NCBI RefSeq assembly: GCF_040954645.1
Contig: NC_092811.1
Location: forward strand, 123,029,411-123,093,410
Direction: 5' to 3'
Length of the DNA: 64,000 nucleotides
Source of the DNA: Diabrotica undecimpunctata
Taxonomy: Eukaryota; Arthropoda; Insecta; Coleoptera; Chrysomelidae
The position numbers were made by a program, and so were the translations under genes. Below the pieces are notes generated by a model that worked only from the letters and a program-made list of their open reading frames with translations, had not been told where the DNA came from and made no database searches. This document shows positions 1 to 11,070 of the stretch, piece by piece (the first letter of the stretch is position 1; each line of letters begins with the position of its first letter).

Positions 1-1005
1 ACCCTCTATCTTCCCTTCGAGTATCAGTTGCTGAAAAGTATATGTTTCTCCTCGTAATATGTGTCCCAAGTATGCAGTCTTCTTACTTTTTACATAACTA
101 AAAAGTTCCCTATCCTGTAAGCCCACTCTTCTGAGTACTTCCTCATTTCTGACCCTGTCCATCCATGAAATTCTAAGCATTCGACGCAGGCACCACATTT
201 CAAACACTTCAAGTTTGTTAATGGAACTGGCCTTTAACGTCCATGCTTCCATTCCGTATAAGAGAAAAGGCCACACGTAACACTTAAGCATCTTGTATCG
301 GAGGTTGAAGTCCAATTTGCGATCAGTCAGAAACTTACGAAGCCTCAAAAAATCATTTCTGGCTTGTTCAACTCTGCTCTTTATTTCATTCTCGGGGTCC
401 CAACCCTCGTTTAGCAAACAACCCAAGTATATAAATTGCTTGACCTGTTCGATTTTTTCTCCAGAGACATATATCTTTGCATTGGGGTAATCATTTCTAC
501 TTATAAATTGTTTTTTCTTCTTGATATTTATTTTCAAACCCCGAGCTTCACTTGCAAGAGTTAGATCATTTAAAAGTCAGTGAAGATCTTCGATGTTATC
601 TGCCACTTTTTTTTACGTATAAATTGAACAGCATTGGAGACAGTATACAACCTTGCCTTACTCCTTTTTTAGTGGAGAAATCTTCTGTTTCGTTGAAATT
701 TTGAAGACGTACTGTTGCCGTCTGGTTCCAATACAGATTGGCGATAATTCTTATATCCTTGTCGTCCAATCCTAACTCTTGTAGGTATTTTATCATCAAT
801 TCGTGTTTTACATTATCGAATGCTTTTTCATAATCGATGAAACAGACAAAAACATCCTTTCTTTTGATCTAAACAATTCTGTATTAATGTTTGCATACTA
901 AAGATCGCTTCTCTCGTGCCAAGTCCATTTTTGAAACCAAACTGACTCCATCCACTAACCTCTTCACATTTCTTAAACAATCTAGTGTGCAGTATTCTCA
1001 GGAAA
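1..1005 (-). mobile_element. Group-A LINE reverse-transcriptase fragment, catalytic box deleted
   Basis: Degraded non-LTR retrotransposon reading leftward and running off the left edge. On the minus strand I read an RT segment with FGFKNGLGTREA near 930-960, then GVRQGCILSPMLFNLY near 620-660, then the C-terminal part with YGMEAWTL, FEMWCLRRMLRISWMDRV and YLGHIL at 1-290. Between NLYVKK (about 596) and the following NIEDLH stretch, the segment that normally carries the YADD catalytic motif is missing, so this copy had an internal deletion and cannot encode active RT. A frameshift lies near 840-900. Same family as the copies at 21646, 22252, 39480 and elsewhere here. The RTE-like assignment is from appearance only. 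Confidence 0.85.
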
Positions 1006-2290
1006 AGTCTCCCAGATGTGACAGAAATGACAAATTCCAGAAGAAATTATGAAATAAGCTAACAAAAGAACCTAAAAGAAACATGATTTAGTCAGTATTA
1101 AAGTATAGATCAGAAGCGTAGATTACAGATAAAAATATGCGACAAAAATATCTTTCAACTTAAATGATCTACCAGAAAAGACAGTCTACTTTAAATCTAA
1201 TTGACCATGTGAGGAATAAAACTATCAAATAAGTAATGACAGCAGAAATAAGGATAATAGAGACTACAGCTGGAAGATAGCTAAAATGTTGAACGCATAT
1301 TATACTTACTGTAATTACGAAGAACGAAGGAAAAAATTATAACTTTAAAGATTTGGAACTGGACAGTAGCACACAGAAATAAATTACGAAGACCACGCAA
1401 AAATGGATCTCACTATTTCAAGAATTCAGATGAAAATGGAAAGCAGAAAACACAAGGGGAATGGAAATCGTGGAAATAAGTAATAGTAAATAAGTAAGTC
1501 ACGAAAAGGACTTACAAAATCTATCTCAAACAGTCCTCTTTTATCATAGTAACTATATTTCTTAAAACACGTTTAATCATCAACTACTGTTCATTGTGTA
1601 TATTGTGTCAACACTACAAATTAAATACTTTTAGTACGTTTGTGATTTTCACAACTGAGAATATTTTACAACATGAAACCAGTTAATGTTGCAAGGATGT
1701 ATTGTACGGATAAATTCTGTAATGGGCTAATGTTATAATAAATATTTACATATACTGCTTTGAACCATGCACTCCATAAAAAAATTTTTGGATCCCATAA
1801 AAGATGCAAAAATTTTTACCACTTCTACCCCCGGGCTTCCCCCCAAAACTACCTCTCGTAGAGGGAAAAATAAAAAATATCGATTTGACATGACAATGAC
1901 ATGACAATATTAAAATATATGATAAAATGGATCTCGCATAGGTATAAACTATAGTTTGATAGTTAACCGATAGTTTGTACCAAAGCCTAAGAAGTCCTTG
2001 GTTGTGTTAATTAAGTGTTTATATTTCATACATCAACAATAATATTCAGCATCTAGTACTCCTAGAGGGTTAGTTTGATATATTCAAGCAATTTTAAAGC
2101 CATATATTATAATTATAGTAACATTTTTGGGCTAGAAGTATCATTCTTTTGATTTCTTGACTGGTGTTGTTGTATTTGTGCATCACGTGCATTTTTTTTG
2201 TGTTTTTACAATTTTTAGTCCAAATTTCTGATCCTTACTCTTAAAATTACCTAAATCGATTTTTGCTCAAATATCAAATTTATATGTAGA
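1006..2290. other. No gene recognised
   Basis: AT-rich sequence with many stops in all frames. It contains A/T homopolymer runs near 1780-1870 but no recognised domain or repeat end. It may be old transposon debris. Confidence 0.5.
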
Positions 2291-2292
2291 TA

Positions 2293-4546
2293 CGAGGGTC
2301 ATTCGTAAAAAAAGTTCTCTATGCAGCTAAGAAAGAATGCGATGTGTTGTGAGAAATCTGGCTTTACTGCCTTAATCAACTCTCCGTCTCTCTCTCTCTC
2401 ACTCCAACATTCTTACCTCGCTGCATTGCTCAGTTTAGTGGCTACGGATACAGCGGGACAATGATGAGACTTCATACTTTGGCAACCGGAGCTCAGAGTT
2501 CGAATAGGACAAGCCCAGTCCTAACTCAGAAACCCGGAGGTTGGAGTACCACAGGGAGCAGTCCGGTCACCACTACTGTATACAATATACACCGCCGATG
2601 TTCCAATATCACCTGGAACTCTACTCAGTCTTTTTGCCGATAACACGGCGATAGCGGCCAAACATAGAAGTGTAGATATAGCAGTAAACAATCTGCAAAC
2701 AGCGATAGACAACATCGAAGAATGGAGTATACAATGGAAAACTGCCATAAACTCCGAAAAAACGCAAGCGGTGCTCTTCAAAAAGAGACATCCAATAGTC
2801 AGAGGAACAATTGACTTGCGCCAATTGTTCCTCTTCAGTGCAAAATAATCTCATCGAATGGAAAAGCGAAGCGAAATACCTGGGAGCAATAATGGACAAA
2901 AGATTAACCTTTAAATAACACCTAAACGCCACAATACAAAAGAGGACTCGCATATATAAGAAGGAAATTAAGAACGAAAACAAAGATCAGATTAATAAAT
3001 AGCATCATATGCTAACTAAAATACGCATCTCTCGCATGGGGATACGTCTGTAAACAACTAAAAAGATTCAGGCGGCTCACAACAGCAGCCTAAGAGAAAC
3101 AGTCAACGTACCCGTCAAGTCCCATACTAAAAGAGATAATGATATATGATACATTCCATCGATGGAGACACGAGCGCCAAAGCAACAAATACTGAATTAA
3201 AAATACATATATACCTCGGAGGGAAAACAAAAATAAAAACCAGAGGATAGTTAGTAGCTCTATCAATGCAGACAGTCACAATCACTGTGTAGGCCTATTA
3301 ATAAGATTTTTAATAGCAAGAATAAAGCGCCTAACGCCTGCAGTTGATTCGGTTAGGGAACCATGTTGGAGTCCTGGTACCCAGGACTTCCACATGAAGA
3401 GCATTTGGCTGATAGTGTGCACCAGAGTGCTATAGAGGGGAAAGGAAAGGGAAAGTTTATACACGAATTAATATACCTCGTTCCAATGAATGGTTACACC
3501 CGAACGTCATTTCAAGAAGTGAATAAGTCCCTCAGGCTGGATTTAATTAAATTGCGTGCTTGCTTTCATTGCTCAGTGCCGACCTAGCAGCCTTTGACGT
3601 TAGAGCTTCCGATCGCTGTTATCGCCAGATGTGAAATTCGTGCTGTGATACATTTTTTTTTTAATGAAAAACGGATTTCACCTATTAAAAAAGTGCATAT
3701 CTGTTCAACATATTCGCAAATAATGTAGAGAATTCAATGAAGGCCGAACCAAAATTAACGATAAGGATCGTAGCAAAAGGCCTTCAGTTTCAGCGAAATT
3801 GTCGAAAAAGTTGAAAGAATATCGCTTGAAGATCGGAGGTTTGCCATTAACAGCCTTGATTTGGGTACCGCGACTGCTTACAGAAAATCATAAACAGCAG
3901 CGTGTTGAGTGTATCCAGCAGTTTTTGGAACAATATGAAGACAACAAGGAAGAATGTTTGGATTTCACTCTTACATGCAACGAAACATGGGTGTTTCACT
4001 TTACCACTGAAATCAAGCAGCAATCACGCGAATGGCAACCATCTTTTGGGACAGAAAAGGCCTCCTGTTAATCGAATTTTTGCTTCAGGCAGCAACAATT
4101 AACGCCTACAGATATTGCGAGACATTAAAAATACTGAGACGTGAGATCCAGAACCGCCGGCGAGGACGATTGTCCAGTGATGTCAGGCTTTTCCATGAGA
4201 ACGCTCGACCTCATGTCTCACATCAAACTGAACAACTGCTCAGAGATTTTGGTTGGACTATTGTGCCCACATCCATACAGTCCCGACCTAGCACCAAGCT
4301 ATTATCACTTATTTCCAAAATTAAAAGAACTCTTGATGTTGAAGTCAAGGAAGAGAGAGGTTACTCGATTCCTCAAAGGATTGGCGGTAGAATTCTATAA
4401 CATGGGGATACAAAAGTTGAAGCATCGGCTGCAAAAGTGTTTTTTAGAGAAACGGTGATTATGTAGAAAAATGTATAATATAAGAACAAAAATAAAGTTA
4501 TCTATTTTTAAAATTCATTGGAACCTTATTTTACGAATAATCCTCG
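2293..4546 (+). mobile_element. mariner transposon relic carrying a nested LINE
   Basis: Terminal inverted repeats are visible: CGAGGGTCATTCGTAAAA at 2293-2310 and its degenerate reverse complement ending TTACGAATAATCCTCG at 4531-4546, both flanked by TA, the usual Tc1/mariner target. The transposase reads in + from about 3610 to 4458 with frameshifts. Recognisable pieces are an EIRAVI helix-turn-helix start near 3630, an NETWVFHF block near 3978, FHENARPHVSH near 4190 and SPDLAPSYYHLFPKLKE near 4283. The three positions that are Asp in active mariners (DE-W, HDNARPH, SDYHLF) read Asn, Glu and Tyr here, so the copy is dead. Without the 1.1-kb nested insertion it is about 1.1 kb, close to normal mariner length. 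Confidence 0.85.
2435..3566 (+). mobile_element. Jockey-like LINE fragment nested in the mariner
   Basis: The block is flanked by two copies of CATTGCTCAGT (2424-2434 and 3567-3577), which fits an 11-bp target-site duplication inside the mariner 5' region. From about 2520 it reads as a reverse transcriptase: a GVPQG-like box, LLYNIYTADVPISPGT-like sequence with indels, then SLFADNTAIAAKHRS near 2627-2670 and NLQTAIDNIEEWSIQWKTAI. The catalytic FADD is FADN. The rest (2840-3250) is frameshifted RT thumb sequence. The last 300 bases are unassigned and no poly(A) is seen, so the 3' boundary rests only on the repeat pair. Confidence 0.7.
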
Positions 4547-4832
4547 TACATAGGAATTTTTAAAAGCTACCCGACAATGCTAAACCCGGTATAGACAACT
4601 AATTTTTTCAAATATTTTTTTAAAATTTCTGTTCACAAATATGTTAAGCTTTCAAATATACTATGGAGAAAATAACATTTTCACCCCAAACACATTCCTT
4701 GGAATGCATCCTTGCAACTGTTGAGTACAACGACATATTTTTTTACACATACTCAAACCTATCTAAAAATACAATACAAATTTGAGAAATTTAAACCTAC
4801 TGAGTATTCTGGAACACATCAGTCCCATTTTC

Positions 4833-4838
4833 TTTATT
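4833..4838 (-). promoter_or_regulatory. Candidate poly(A) signal of zinc-finger gene 1
   Basis: AATAAA on the minus strand, about 13 bases past the TAG stop at 4851-4853. This position would suit 3' processing of the upstream zinc-finger exon. It is a motif match only, in AT-rich DNA. Confidence 0.45.
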
Positions 4839-4850
4839 TACAGAAGAAGA

Positions 4851-6084
4851 CTATTTGTTAAGTATTGGAAAAGATTCGGTAAATAATTTCACAGGCAAAG
4901 TGCAACTTCTCATATGAATCCTCATGTTTGCCCTAGAAATAAAGCCTTTACCGCACAAACTGCAGATAAAAGACTTTTCTCCGGTATGCGTTTTGATGTG
5001 ATATCGGTAAGGGGCTCCGTGAGCGAACTTTTTGCCGCAATACATACAGATGTAAGGCTTCTCGCCAGTATGAACCCGCATATGCGCGCGCAGAATGTCT
5101 TTCGAAATGAACTTTCTAGGACAGACAGTGCAAGGGAAAGGCCTGTCGCCTGTATGCGTCCTTACGTGTTGTCCTAGCTTTCCTTTGCAAGACAACCTCA
5201 TGCCACAAATATCACAAATTACAGAAGTATCAACGCCGAATTCCTTGTGGTTGTAGGAGTAATGTCCTTTAAGTGCTGTTGAGTTTTTGTAAGCTTTGTC
5301 GCAGAGATGGCATTTGTAGATTTGAACGGTTTTTTCGTCAGCGTGTACCAGCTTTTTGTGTGTATCAAGATAGGCGCTCCTGACATCTTTGCCACATATT
5401 TCGCATTGAACAAAACTTTTTGCATTGTGCGTCTTTGAATGTTTGTACGCGCATCTTTTACTTTTGAATATTTTACTACATTTTTCGCACTTCCACAGAT
5501 CGTGAGATCTTATATGATTCTTAATGAGTGACTTTTTATCTCTGGAAAAATCGCACATATGACAAGAGTATAAATTCTCTACAGAATGAACGATTGAATG
5601 CATTCCTAGATCGAGGTGCGTCATGAATACCTCTTGACACTGCTTACAAGTTACGGGCTCTGGCACTTCATTCAGATTGACAAACTTTTCTATCTTTACC
5701 AAATCTAGCTTAATATTCCGCCTCCTTCTTCTCTTCTTTTCTGGCTGCTCTTCTTTTGTGTCACTTTCGTCGTAGTCGCTATTATCAAATCTGAAATCTA
5801 GATCCTCGTTCATATCGTTTTCTTCTGGATCATCTTCGTTTTCTTTTTTAATCTTAATCTTCTTTTCAACCTCATTATTTTGTACCTTTGGTTTACGTTT
5901 CTTCACTGGTTTCTTCTTTTCTGAGTCTGTTGTATTATCTTGAGATTTTTTTCTACCTACGTTTTTTTTCTTTGGAGTCGTTTTTGGAATCCAGTCATCG
6001 TTTTCTGAGACTGTTTCGGATCCGTTCTTTTCTTTTTTGATTTGCTTCTTTGTTGTTTTCAGTCTTTTGGATTTGTTTTTCACT
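4851..6084 (-). CDS. C2H2 zinc-finger protein 1, last exon (nine fingers)
   Basis: The last coding exon of a probable nuclear DNA-binding protein. It starts at 6084 directly after a TTTTTAG acceptor. There is no ATG before the fingers, so at least one 5' exon lies elsewhere. From the GTG at 6083, residues 1-130 are Lys/Glu-rich with basic blocks (VGRKKSQ, EKKRRRRRN) that could be nuclear localisation signals and an acidic run (residues 82-110). Nine fingers follow at residues 146-394, from CKQCQEVF to CSLCGKGF. Fingers 6-9 are joined by classic linkers (TGDRPF, TGEKPY, TGEKSF). The ninth is C2HC (H-MRS-C). The motif VNLNEV before finger 1 and CDICGMRLSCKGKL in finger 6 are shared with the paralogues at 35342 and 44835. 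The frame is intact and the target genes are unknown. ZAD-type or other N-terminal domains cannot be excluded. Confidence 0.93.
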
Positions 6085-6240
6085 CTAAAAATGAGCTAAT
6101 TAGTATTGTGTATTAAAAAATTAGGAATGTAAGTAGGTTATTTTAGTCATTTAGAACTAGTACACTCACAGAAATGTATTGGTATGGTTATTAAACACTG
6201 TCAACACTTATAATCACCATGTCCTATTTACCAAATAACA

Positions 6241-6590
6241 TCAGTAGATATAGACTCTAACATTATGATTCAACCACGAACGTATATAAATGGCAAATTT
6301 TTTTACAAACCAAGAAAACAAGGTTAGGGAGGTGGAAAATCCTTCAAAGTGGATACTAGGATGTATACTATTCAAATGGGTTTGAAAAGACAGCAAAGCA
6401 TCAATGCCATAGGGCCAAATGACGAATGTATCGTCAACATACCGTAGCCAACATGTGGGTTTGAGCTCTTTTATTCCCAGCACCAGTAATGCGTTGACTA
6501 GTGATCGGAAGTCCTGAAGAAGACATCGAAGAGGATGTCGAAATCTCGACGCAATGATAATCGACGCGGTTCGACCCGGAAAACTGTTGA
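6241..6590 (-). mobile_element. Penelope-like element RT fragment
   Basis: The minus strand encodes KPTCWLRYVDDTFVIWPYG followed by LNSIHPSIHFE, the finger-palm signature of Penelope-like reverse transcriptases, with the YVDD box intact. Only about 80 codons remain. The right part (6500-6590) has a non-coding CCTGAAGAAGACATCGAAGA-type stretch with CTCGACG repeats that often accompanies these elements. No complete element, GIY-YIG nuclease domain or ribozyme was recognised. Confidence 0.7.
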
Positions 6591-6685
6591 GTTTAATATT
6601 AATTTCTGTTATAGTATTAATCGTAGCTCTGTAGCTCTAGGTTTAATATATATACATAACTAAGACAATTACGTTTTATATTAAC

Positions 6686-6691
6686 TTTATT
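6686..6691 (-). promoter_or_regulatory. Candidate poly(A) signal of unknown gene copy 1
   Basis: AATAAA on the minus strand about 34 bases after the stop at 6725. The same GAAATAAAGTTAATATAAAA context is found after the second copy (15966-15971), so the 3' ends of the two paralogues are conserved. Confidence 0.55.
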
Positions 6692-6724
6692 TCTTAAAAC
6701 AGTTTGTGTACTTTAAGTTGGATT

Positions 6725-7232
6725 TTAATCAAACCCAGCAACCCAGTGATATAAAGTGTCCCTTCCAATAGATAGAGTGTTCACAAACATATTTTTACAA
6801 ACCCTAATACTACCATTATCATCATTGAAGTAATATGAAAACGAAGCGTTCCTCCTAGAATCTGTAAATCCTCTTCTACGTTTAATGTCAGCCTTTTGGA
6901 CAAGTGATCTAACATATATTTTCTTCTCGTCCCAAGACATTTTCCAGAAGGCTGCAAATATATCCCGCCTTAAATTATCAGTGACTCTAATGCACTGAAA
7001 ATACGTTTTTTGTGTATGAAAGCATCTCGGTTTTATCTTTCTTGATGGCCTAAATACGTATAATACATCACCATCGGATGTTTTGGTTTTTGAATAGTAT
7101 ACTTCCCCCTTGCACCTTCTAGATTTTTGTACGGCGCGTGCCCATGACTCTTTCTTGGATTGGCCATTTGGTCGTCTTTTTCGGGTAGTCTGGATCATTG
7201 TATATTCCTCTTCTTCTTTTATTGTAAACACC
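6725..7232 (-). CDS. Unrecognised insect protein, last exon, copy 1
   Basis: An intact 169-codon exon beginning after a CTTTTAG acceptor (first exon base 7232). It reads VFTIKEEEEYTMIQTTRKRR and then a basic, aromatic-rich domain with GEVYYSKTKTSDG, KIKPRCFHTQKTYFQC, RRDIFAAFWKMSWDEKK and IRVCKNMFVNTLSIG, ending at a TAA. I recognise the pattern (two Cys-containing motifs, an IF--FW block, VCK-MF-NTL) as one that recurs in many insect genomes, but I know no function for it and will not assign one. A second copy at 15996 is clearly homologous, with mostly conservative differences and both frames open, which suggests selection on the protein. It could be a host family or the N-terminal part of a domesticated or mobile gene. 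The upstream exon was not identified. Confidence 0.75.
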
Positions 7233-7336
7233 CTAAAAGTTTTTTGTTTGAAAATAGTAAAACTACAAAAAATATACACTGCTGGACAAAAGAACTGGAC
7301 ATTAACATTGTTCTACGTATATATATTTATACATAC

Positions 7337-7339
7337 ATA

Positions 7340-7400
<61 letters not shown>
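7337..7400. repeat. (TA)n microsatellite
   Basis: About 64 bases of almost perfect AT/TA dinucleotides. The open frames through it (IYIYIY) are artefacts. Confidence 0.95.
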
Positions 7401-7403
<3 letters not shown>

Positions 7404-7802
7404 TGTAACTTTACACTTAAGCGTAGTTTCGTTTACTTAAAAACTAAATTTTTAAAATCAACCACTAAACTTTATTTAGTATTGAGAGAAAGAGGAAGAG
7501 CGAGTTAAGTGACGATTCCTTGGGCGTATCTGTTTATTATATTAAGTTTATAAGATCGTGGTTCCTCATTTTGCTGAGCTCTAACTTTCCTTCTTCAAGT
7601 ATTCCTAGCTTCCTTTCGTTCTTCATCCGAATTATATTTTTTATATCTCACCATATTCGCAGCCAAAATTTTAGGATCGACAAACTTTCAAATGAATTAA
7701 AAATTACATTTTTAAAATAATAAATCTCTTGCATTTAAACCAAGTACATATTAACACAAAGCTTTAAATTATTTTGTTTAATAAATCTTATAGTCCTTTT
7801 CC
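7401..7802. other. No gene recognised
   Basis: AT-rich sequence between the microsatellite and the left inverted repeat of the next transposon. No domain or repeat recognised. Confidence 0.5.
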
Positions 7803-7835
7803 ATCATATTGATAGCACATTATGTATGCAAATCC
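7803..7835 (+). repeat. Left inverted repeat of the DD82E-type transposon
   Basis: 33 bp, exact reverse complement of 10014-10046. Confidence 0.9.
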
Positions 7836-8345
7836 TCAACAGGTCAAAAAACCATAGGCGTCACCCTATACTTGTTTTGAAATAAATAAAAAAAATTAAT
7901 ATTTTAAGATGCCGTCAACAATTCATTATCTTTTAAAAAATCTTCTGTAAAATAAGTGTCCACTAATCTCACTATACCTTTTTTGTGCGTAAAAAACGTC
8001 GGTATATATGCCACACGATTATTGTTAATTATACACGGGTGATTAACGAGAGAATTCAATGTTTCACGAAATAAATTAATGTAAACAGTAATTTAAAGGT
8101 GATTATGGTTTTCTATACAAGTTATCGCCTGACACAAAAAGAATATCTTCTTTGAACGATTACCTGGAATTACTGATAAGGCTTCACTAATGATAGTTTA
8201 AGTAGTTTTTATGCCACATTACAGCTTATGCCAATAATATAAATTAGAAATTGTTTGCATCTTCCATTTAGTTTGTAGATGTACATTGTTCATATCTTAC
8301 CTACCTACGTTTTTGGTGTTGATATTTTGTTATTTGCATTTAAAA

Positions 8346-9715
8346 ATGACGTCGACAACAGGTTTTATACCGGTTAAGTGTAGTTTTAAAGGTGCCTTCA
8401 GTCTAAGAGAAAAAAATATAATATTAAATGTACACGATGCACTTGTACATCAACGCCCTTTAAGTAGTGTTCGTGAAATCGTTAACATATGTTCAAATAT
8501 GACAGGGGTTGGAGAAGCAACAATTTATAGATTCCTAAAAGAAAGAAAAGGAGGAACTGTTTCATCTCCCAAGAAGAGTGGAGGGAGTAAACCCTTGGAA
8601 ATTGAAGAAATACATAAAAACATGATAAGACGCAGCATCCAATCACTTTTTTTTTAAACAAAGAATTTCCAACATTGGACAAAATCCAAACATTAATTAG
8701 AGAAAACGAAGAGTTACCAATCATAAGCAACAAGAAATTATAGGGACTATTGAGAGAGATGGGATTTCGTTGGCAAAAGAATAGAAGAAAATCCGTTTTA
8801 ATTGAAAAAGATTACATTGTATGTTGGAGACGAAATTATCTAAGAACTATTAAAAAGTACCGAGAAGAAGGGAAAACAAATTTTTATTTGGACGAGACTT
8901 GGCTAAATGAAGGTCATACTGTACCATATCTATGGGTTGATACAAATGTGAAAAGTTCCCGTCAGGCATTCATGGAAGGTGTATCTACTGGAATAAACAA
9001 TATTCCCGTTGGAAAAGAACGCAGACTCATAATAACCCATATTGGAAACGAATACGGTTTTGTCAACGGGGGATTATTAAGTTTTGCCTCAAAATCAACC
9101 AAAGATTACCACGAGGAAATGACTGCTGACGTTTTTGAAGAATATTTTGAGCAAATGTTGGATTTAATTCCAAAAAATTCTGTCATAGTCATGGATAATG
9201 CTAGTTACCATTCAAGACTAGCAGAAAAATTGCCAACAACGGCATGGAAAAAAGGAGAGATAATCGAATGGTTGGATAAACACGCAATTGAGTACAAGGA
9301 GAATTCGACAAAAAAGGAATTATTACCTATTGTAAGGCAACATAAAGCAGCTTATAAAAAATATATAATTGATGAAATGGCATTAAACCGTGATGTAATT
9401 ATTTTACGTTTATCCCCATACCACTGTGATCTGAATCCGATAGAAAATATATGGTCTCAAGTAAAGGGTGAAGTCGGACGCAACAACAAAACTTTTAAAT
9501 TAGAAGACTTACAACAATTATTAGAACATTCCTTATCAAAAGTAACTCCAGAAAATTGGAAAAATGCTGTTAGTCATGCTCACAAGGAAGAAAATAAAAT
9601 GTGGAATTTGGATAATATGACTGATGCAATGCTGGAACCGGTAATAATTAACAATGGAGTTGAAGATTCCTTAGATTCTGAAGAAAGCAGTGAATCTGAA
9701 ATGGAATTTGATTAA
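8346..9715 (+). pseudogene. DD82E-type transposase, two disabling lesions
   Basis: Starts ATG ACG TCG at 8346. Residues 1-100 hold a helix-turn-helix region (SLREKNIILNVHDALV, TGVGEATIYRFLKE). The catalytic core is NFYLDETWLNEGH (first Asp), VIVMDNASYHSR (second Asp) and PYHCDLNPIENIWSQVKGEV (Glu). Between the second Asp and the Glu I count 82 residues, far from the 34-39 of usual Tc1/mariner enzymes. The C-terminus is acidic (DSEESSESEMEFD). The frame is broken once in a T run (8648-8656) and by a TAG at 8741-8743; elsewhere it is open through 9715. As I recall, a DD82E family called Sailor has been described, but I could not check membership. Confidence 0.85.
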
Positions 9716-10013
9716 AATAATATTCATTTTTTTACAAATCGGCCCCTGTTACGGCCACAAATTATTTTATATATAACCAATAAAATAAACATCTTACATT
9801 TCTTGCAAATTCATTAGTACCTGTTAATCTCCATCACTCCGACACTGGCAACTTTATTTAGGGATTAGTAACCCTCAAAACTATTGTATTCTATTCTGCT
9901 TCAACCTTTATACCTGGTGGTCATACTCAATTTAAAATTGTTTTCCTATATACTTCTGTAAACTTGTTGACAAATATCTATTTTTCATTGAGTCACTTGT
10001 ATCGACAGTTTAG

Positions 10014-10046
10014 GGATTTGCATACATAATGTGCTATCAATATGAT
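10014..10046 (-). repeat. Right inverted repeat of the DD82E-type transposon
   Basis: 33 bp, exact reverse complement of 7803-7835. Confidence 0.9.
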
Positions 10047-10677
10047 TAAAGTAACTTAAAATTACAGTAACCAATATTTTTGTCAGTTTTGCGAAAAAAT
10101 GAATTACAGATGAAGTAGTAAAATTTTGTAGAATCAATTAGCAAGAAGTCAACCGTATCGTTTTAGGAACAAAGTATGATTAATTAAGACTCAGTAAGTT
10201 GAAATGTCAAATTTCTTCCATAGATGGCGCTAGGAGCTATCGTTCCAGACAAACTGCGTTTCCGCTTGACATTCATCCTAGCCTTTTATCAGATTAGATA
10301 ATTATTTCTCACTGTATATTTTGGTACTTTATTTGGAAAATATGCTTTACAATTGCTAATATAAAAATCAATTTTTTTAAATTGATAAATACCCACAACT
10401 GAACAATCCTTTTGTACAATCAAACAGTTCGCCGGTTCGGGTAAAACGTATTAAGGTTTTTGTCCCATCAAATAGCTTAAGCACTTACTGATATTTTGAA
10501 CGTTTTTCAAATGTTTACTACTATATCTTCGCAGCTCTATGAAAAGTAAAAAAATGACTCTTATTGAATACATGTTTTAGCTGTGTATAGTAAATGGTGT
10601 CAAAAAATTGACACTTAATTCGGATTTTGAAATGGATTGGGAACACGATAAGCTCTTTTTGTCTTAAATGTGTTAAC
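10047..10677. other. No gene recognised
   Basis: AT-rich sequence with no recognised domain or repeat end. Confidence 0.5.
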
Positions 10678-10997
10678 CCAACGATGCAGAGACATGAATG
10701 TAGATGTATTTGCATTTTTATTGATTATCGAAAAGCATTTGATCTTATCATCGCTATTATTTAATCTTAATTCGTATTCAGAGAAGCATTAGACGAGGTT
10801 CAAGGTGAAATCAAGATTAACGGGACCAGCATAGACAACATCAGGTACGCTGATGATACCGTCCTAATAGCAAGCAACGCACAAGAACTACAAAATATAA
10901 TAAATGCGGTACCTACTTCGTGATAGTGAAATGTTCAGTTTACATCTAAATGTTTCCAAAACTAAAATTCTAGTATTTTCAAAGATACCAACAAACG
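10678..10997 (+). mobile_element. Group-A LINE, 5' part, split by a Tc1-like transposon
   Basis: RT codons: QRCRDMNVDVFAF at about 10683, then an internal deletion, LLFNLNSYSE-like sequence, and GEIKINGTSIDNIRYADDTV with an intact YADD near 10845, followed by LHLNVSKTKILVFSKIPTNV. Reading stops at the TA (10998-10999) where the Tc1-like element begins. It resumes at 14993 in the same LINE (HLYANLEITEQVTSIKYLGT), so both pieces are one older element. Confidence 0.85.
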
Positions 10998-11070
10998 TAC
11001 AGCTGGTTCCTAAAAAAATTGATACGACTTTTAGTAAGATTTGATCATTTTGAGCAGTGTATTTGATTGG

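Larger units (their letters stand above)
7803..10046 (+). mobile_element. IS630/Tc1-like transposon with DD82E-type spacing
   Basis: Two exact 33-bp inverted repeats, starting ATCATATTGATAGCACATTA at 7803 and mirrored at 10014-10046, enclose one transposase gene. The inner repeats are identical. The outer boundary may be a few bases further out, because the flanks remain weakly similar and I could not fix the target duplication. Perfect repeats and a nearly open gene suggest fairly recent activity. A second, decayed member lies at 37440-38642. Confidence 0.85.

Noticed and set aside
4914..5425. Open frames opposite or out of frame with the zinc-finger exons (also 35547, 36099, 44919, 45504, 59104)
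   Set aside because: They are shadows of the C2H2 coding sequence; the fingers are only readable on the minus strand in one frame.
7337..7400. Long open frames rich in IYIYIY over TA tracts (also 12972, 28154, 30502, 57969)
   Set aside because: They are translations of dinucleotide repeats with no domain on either side.
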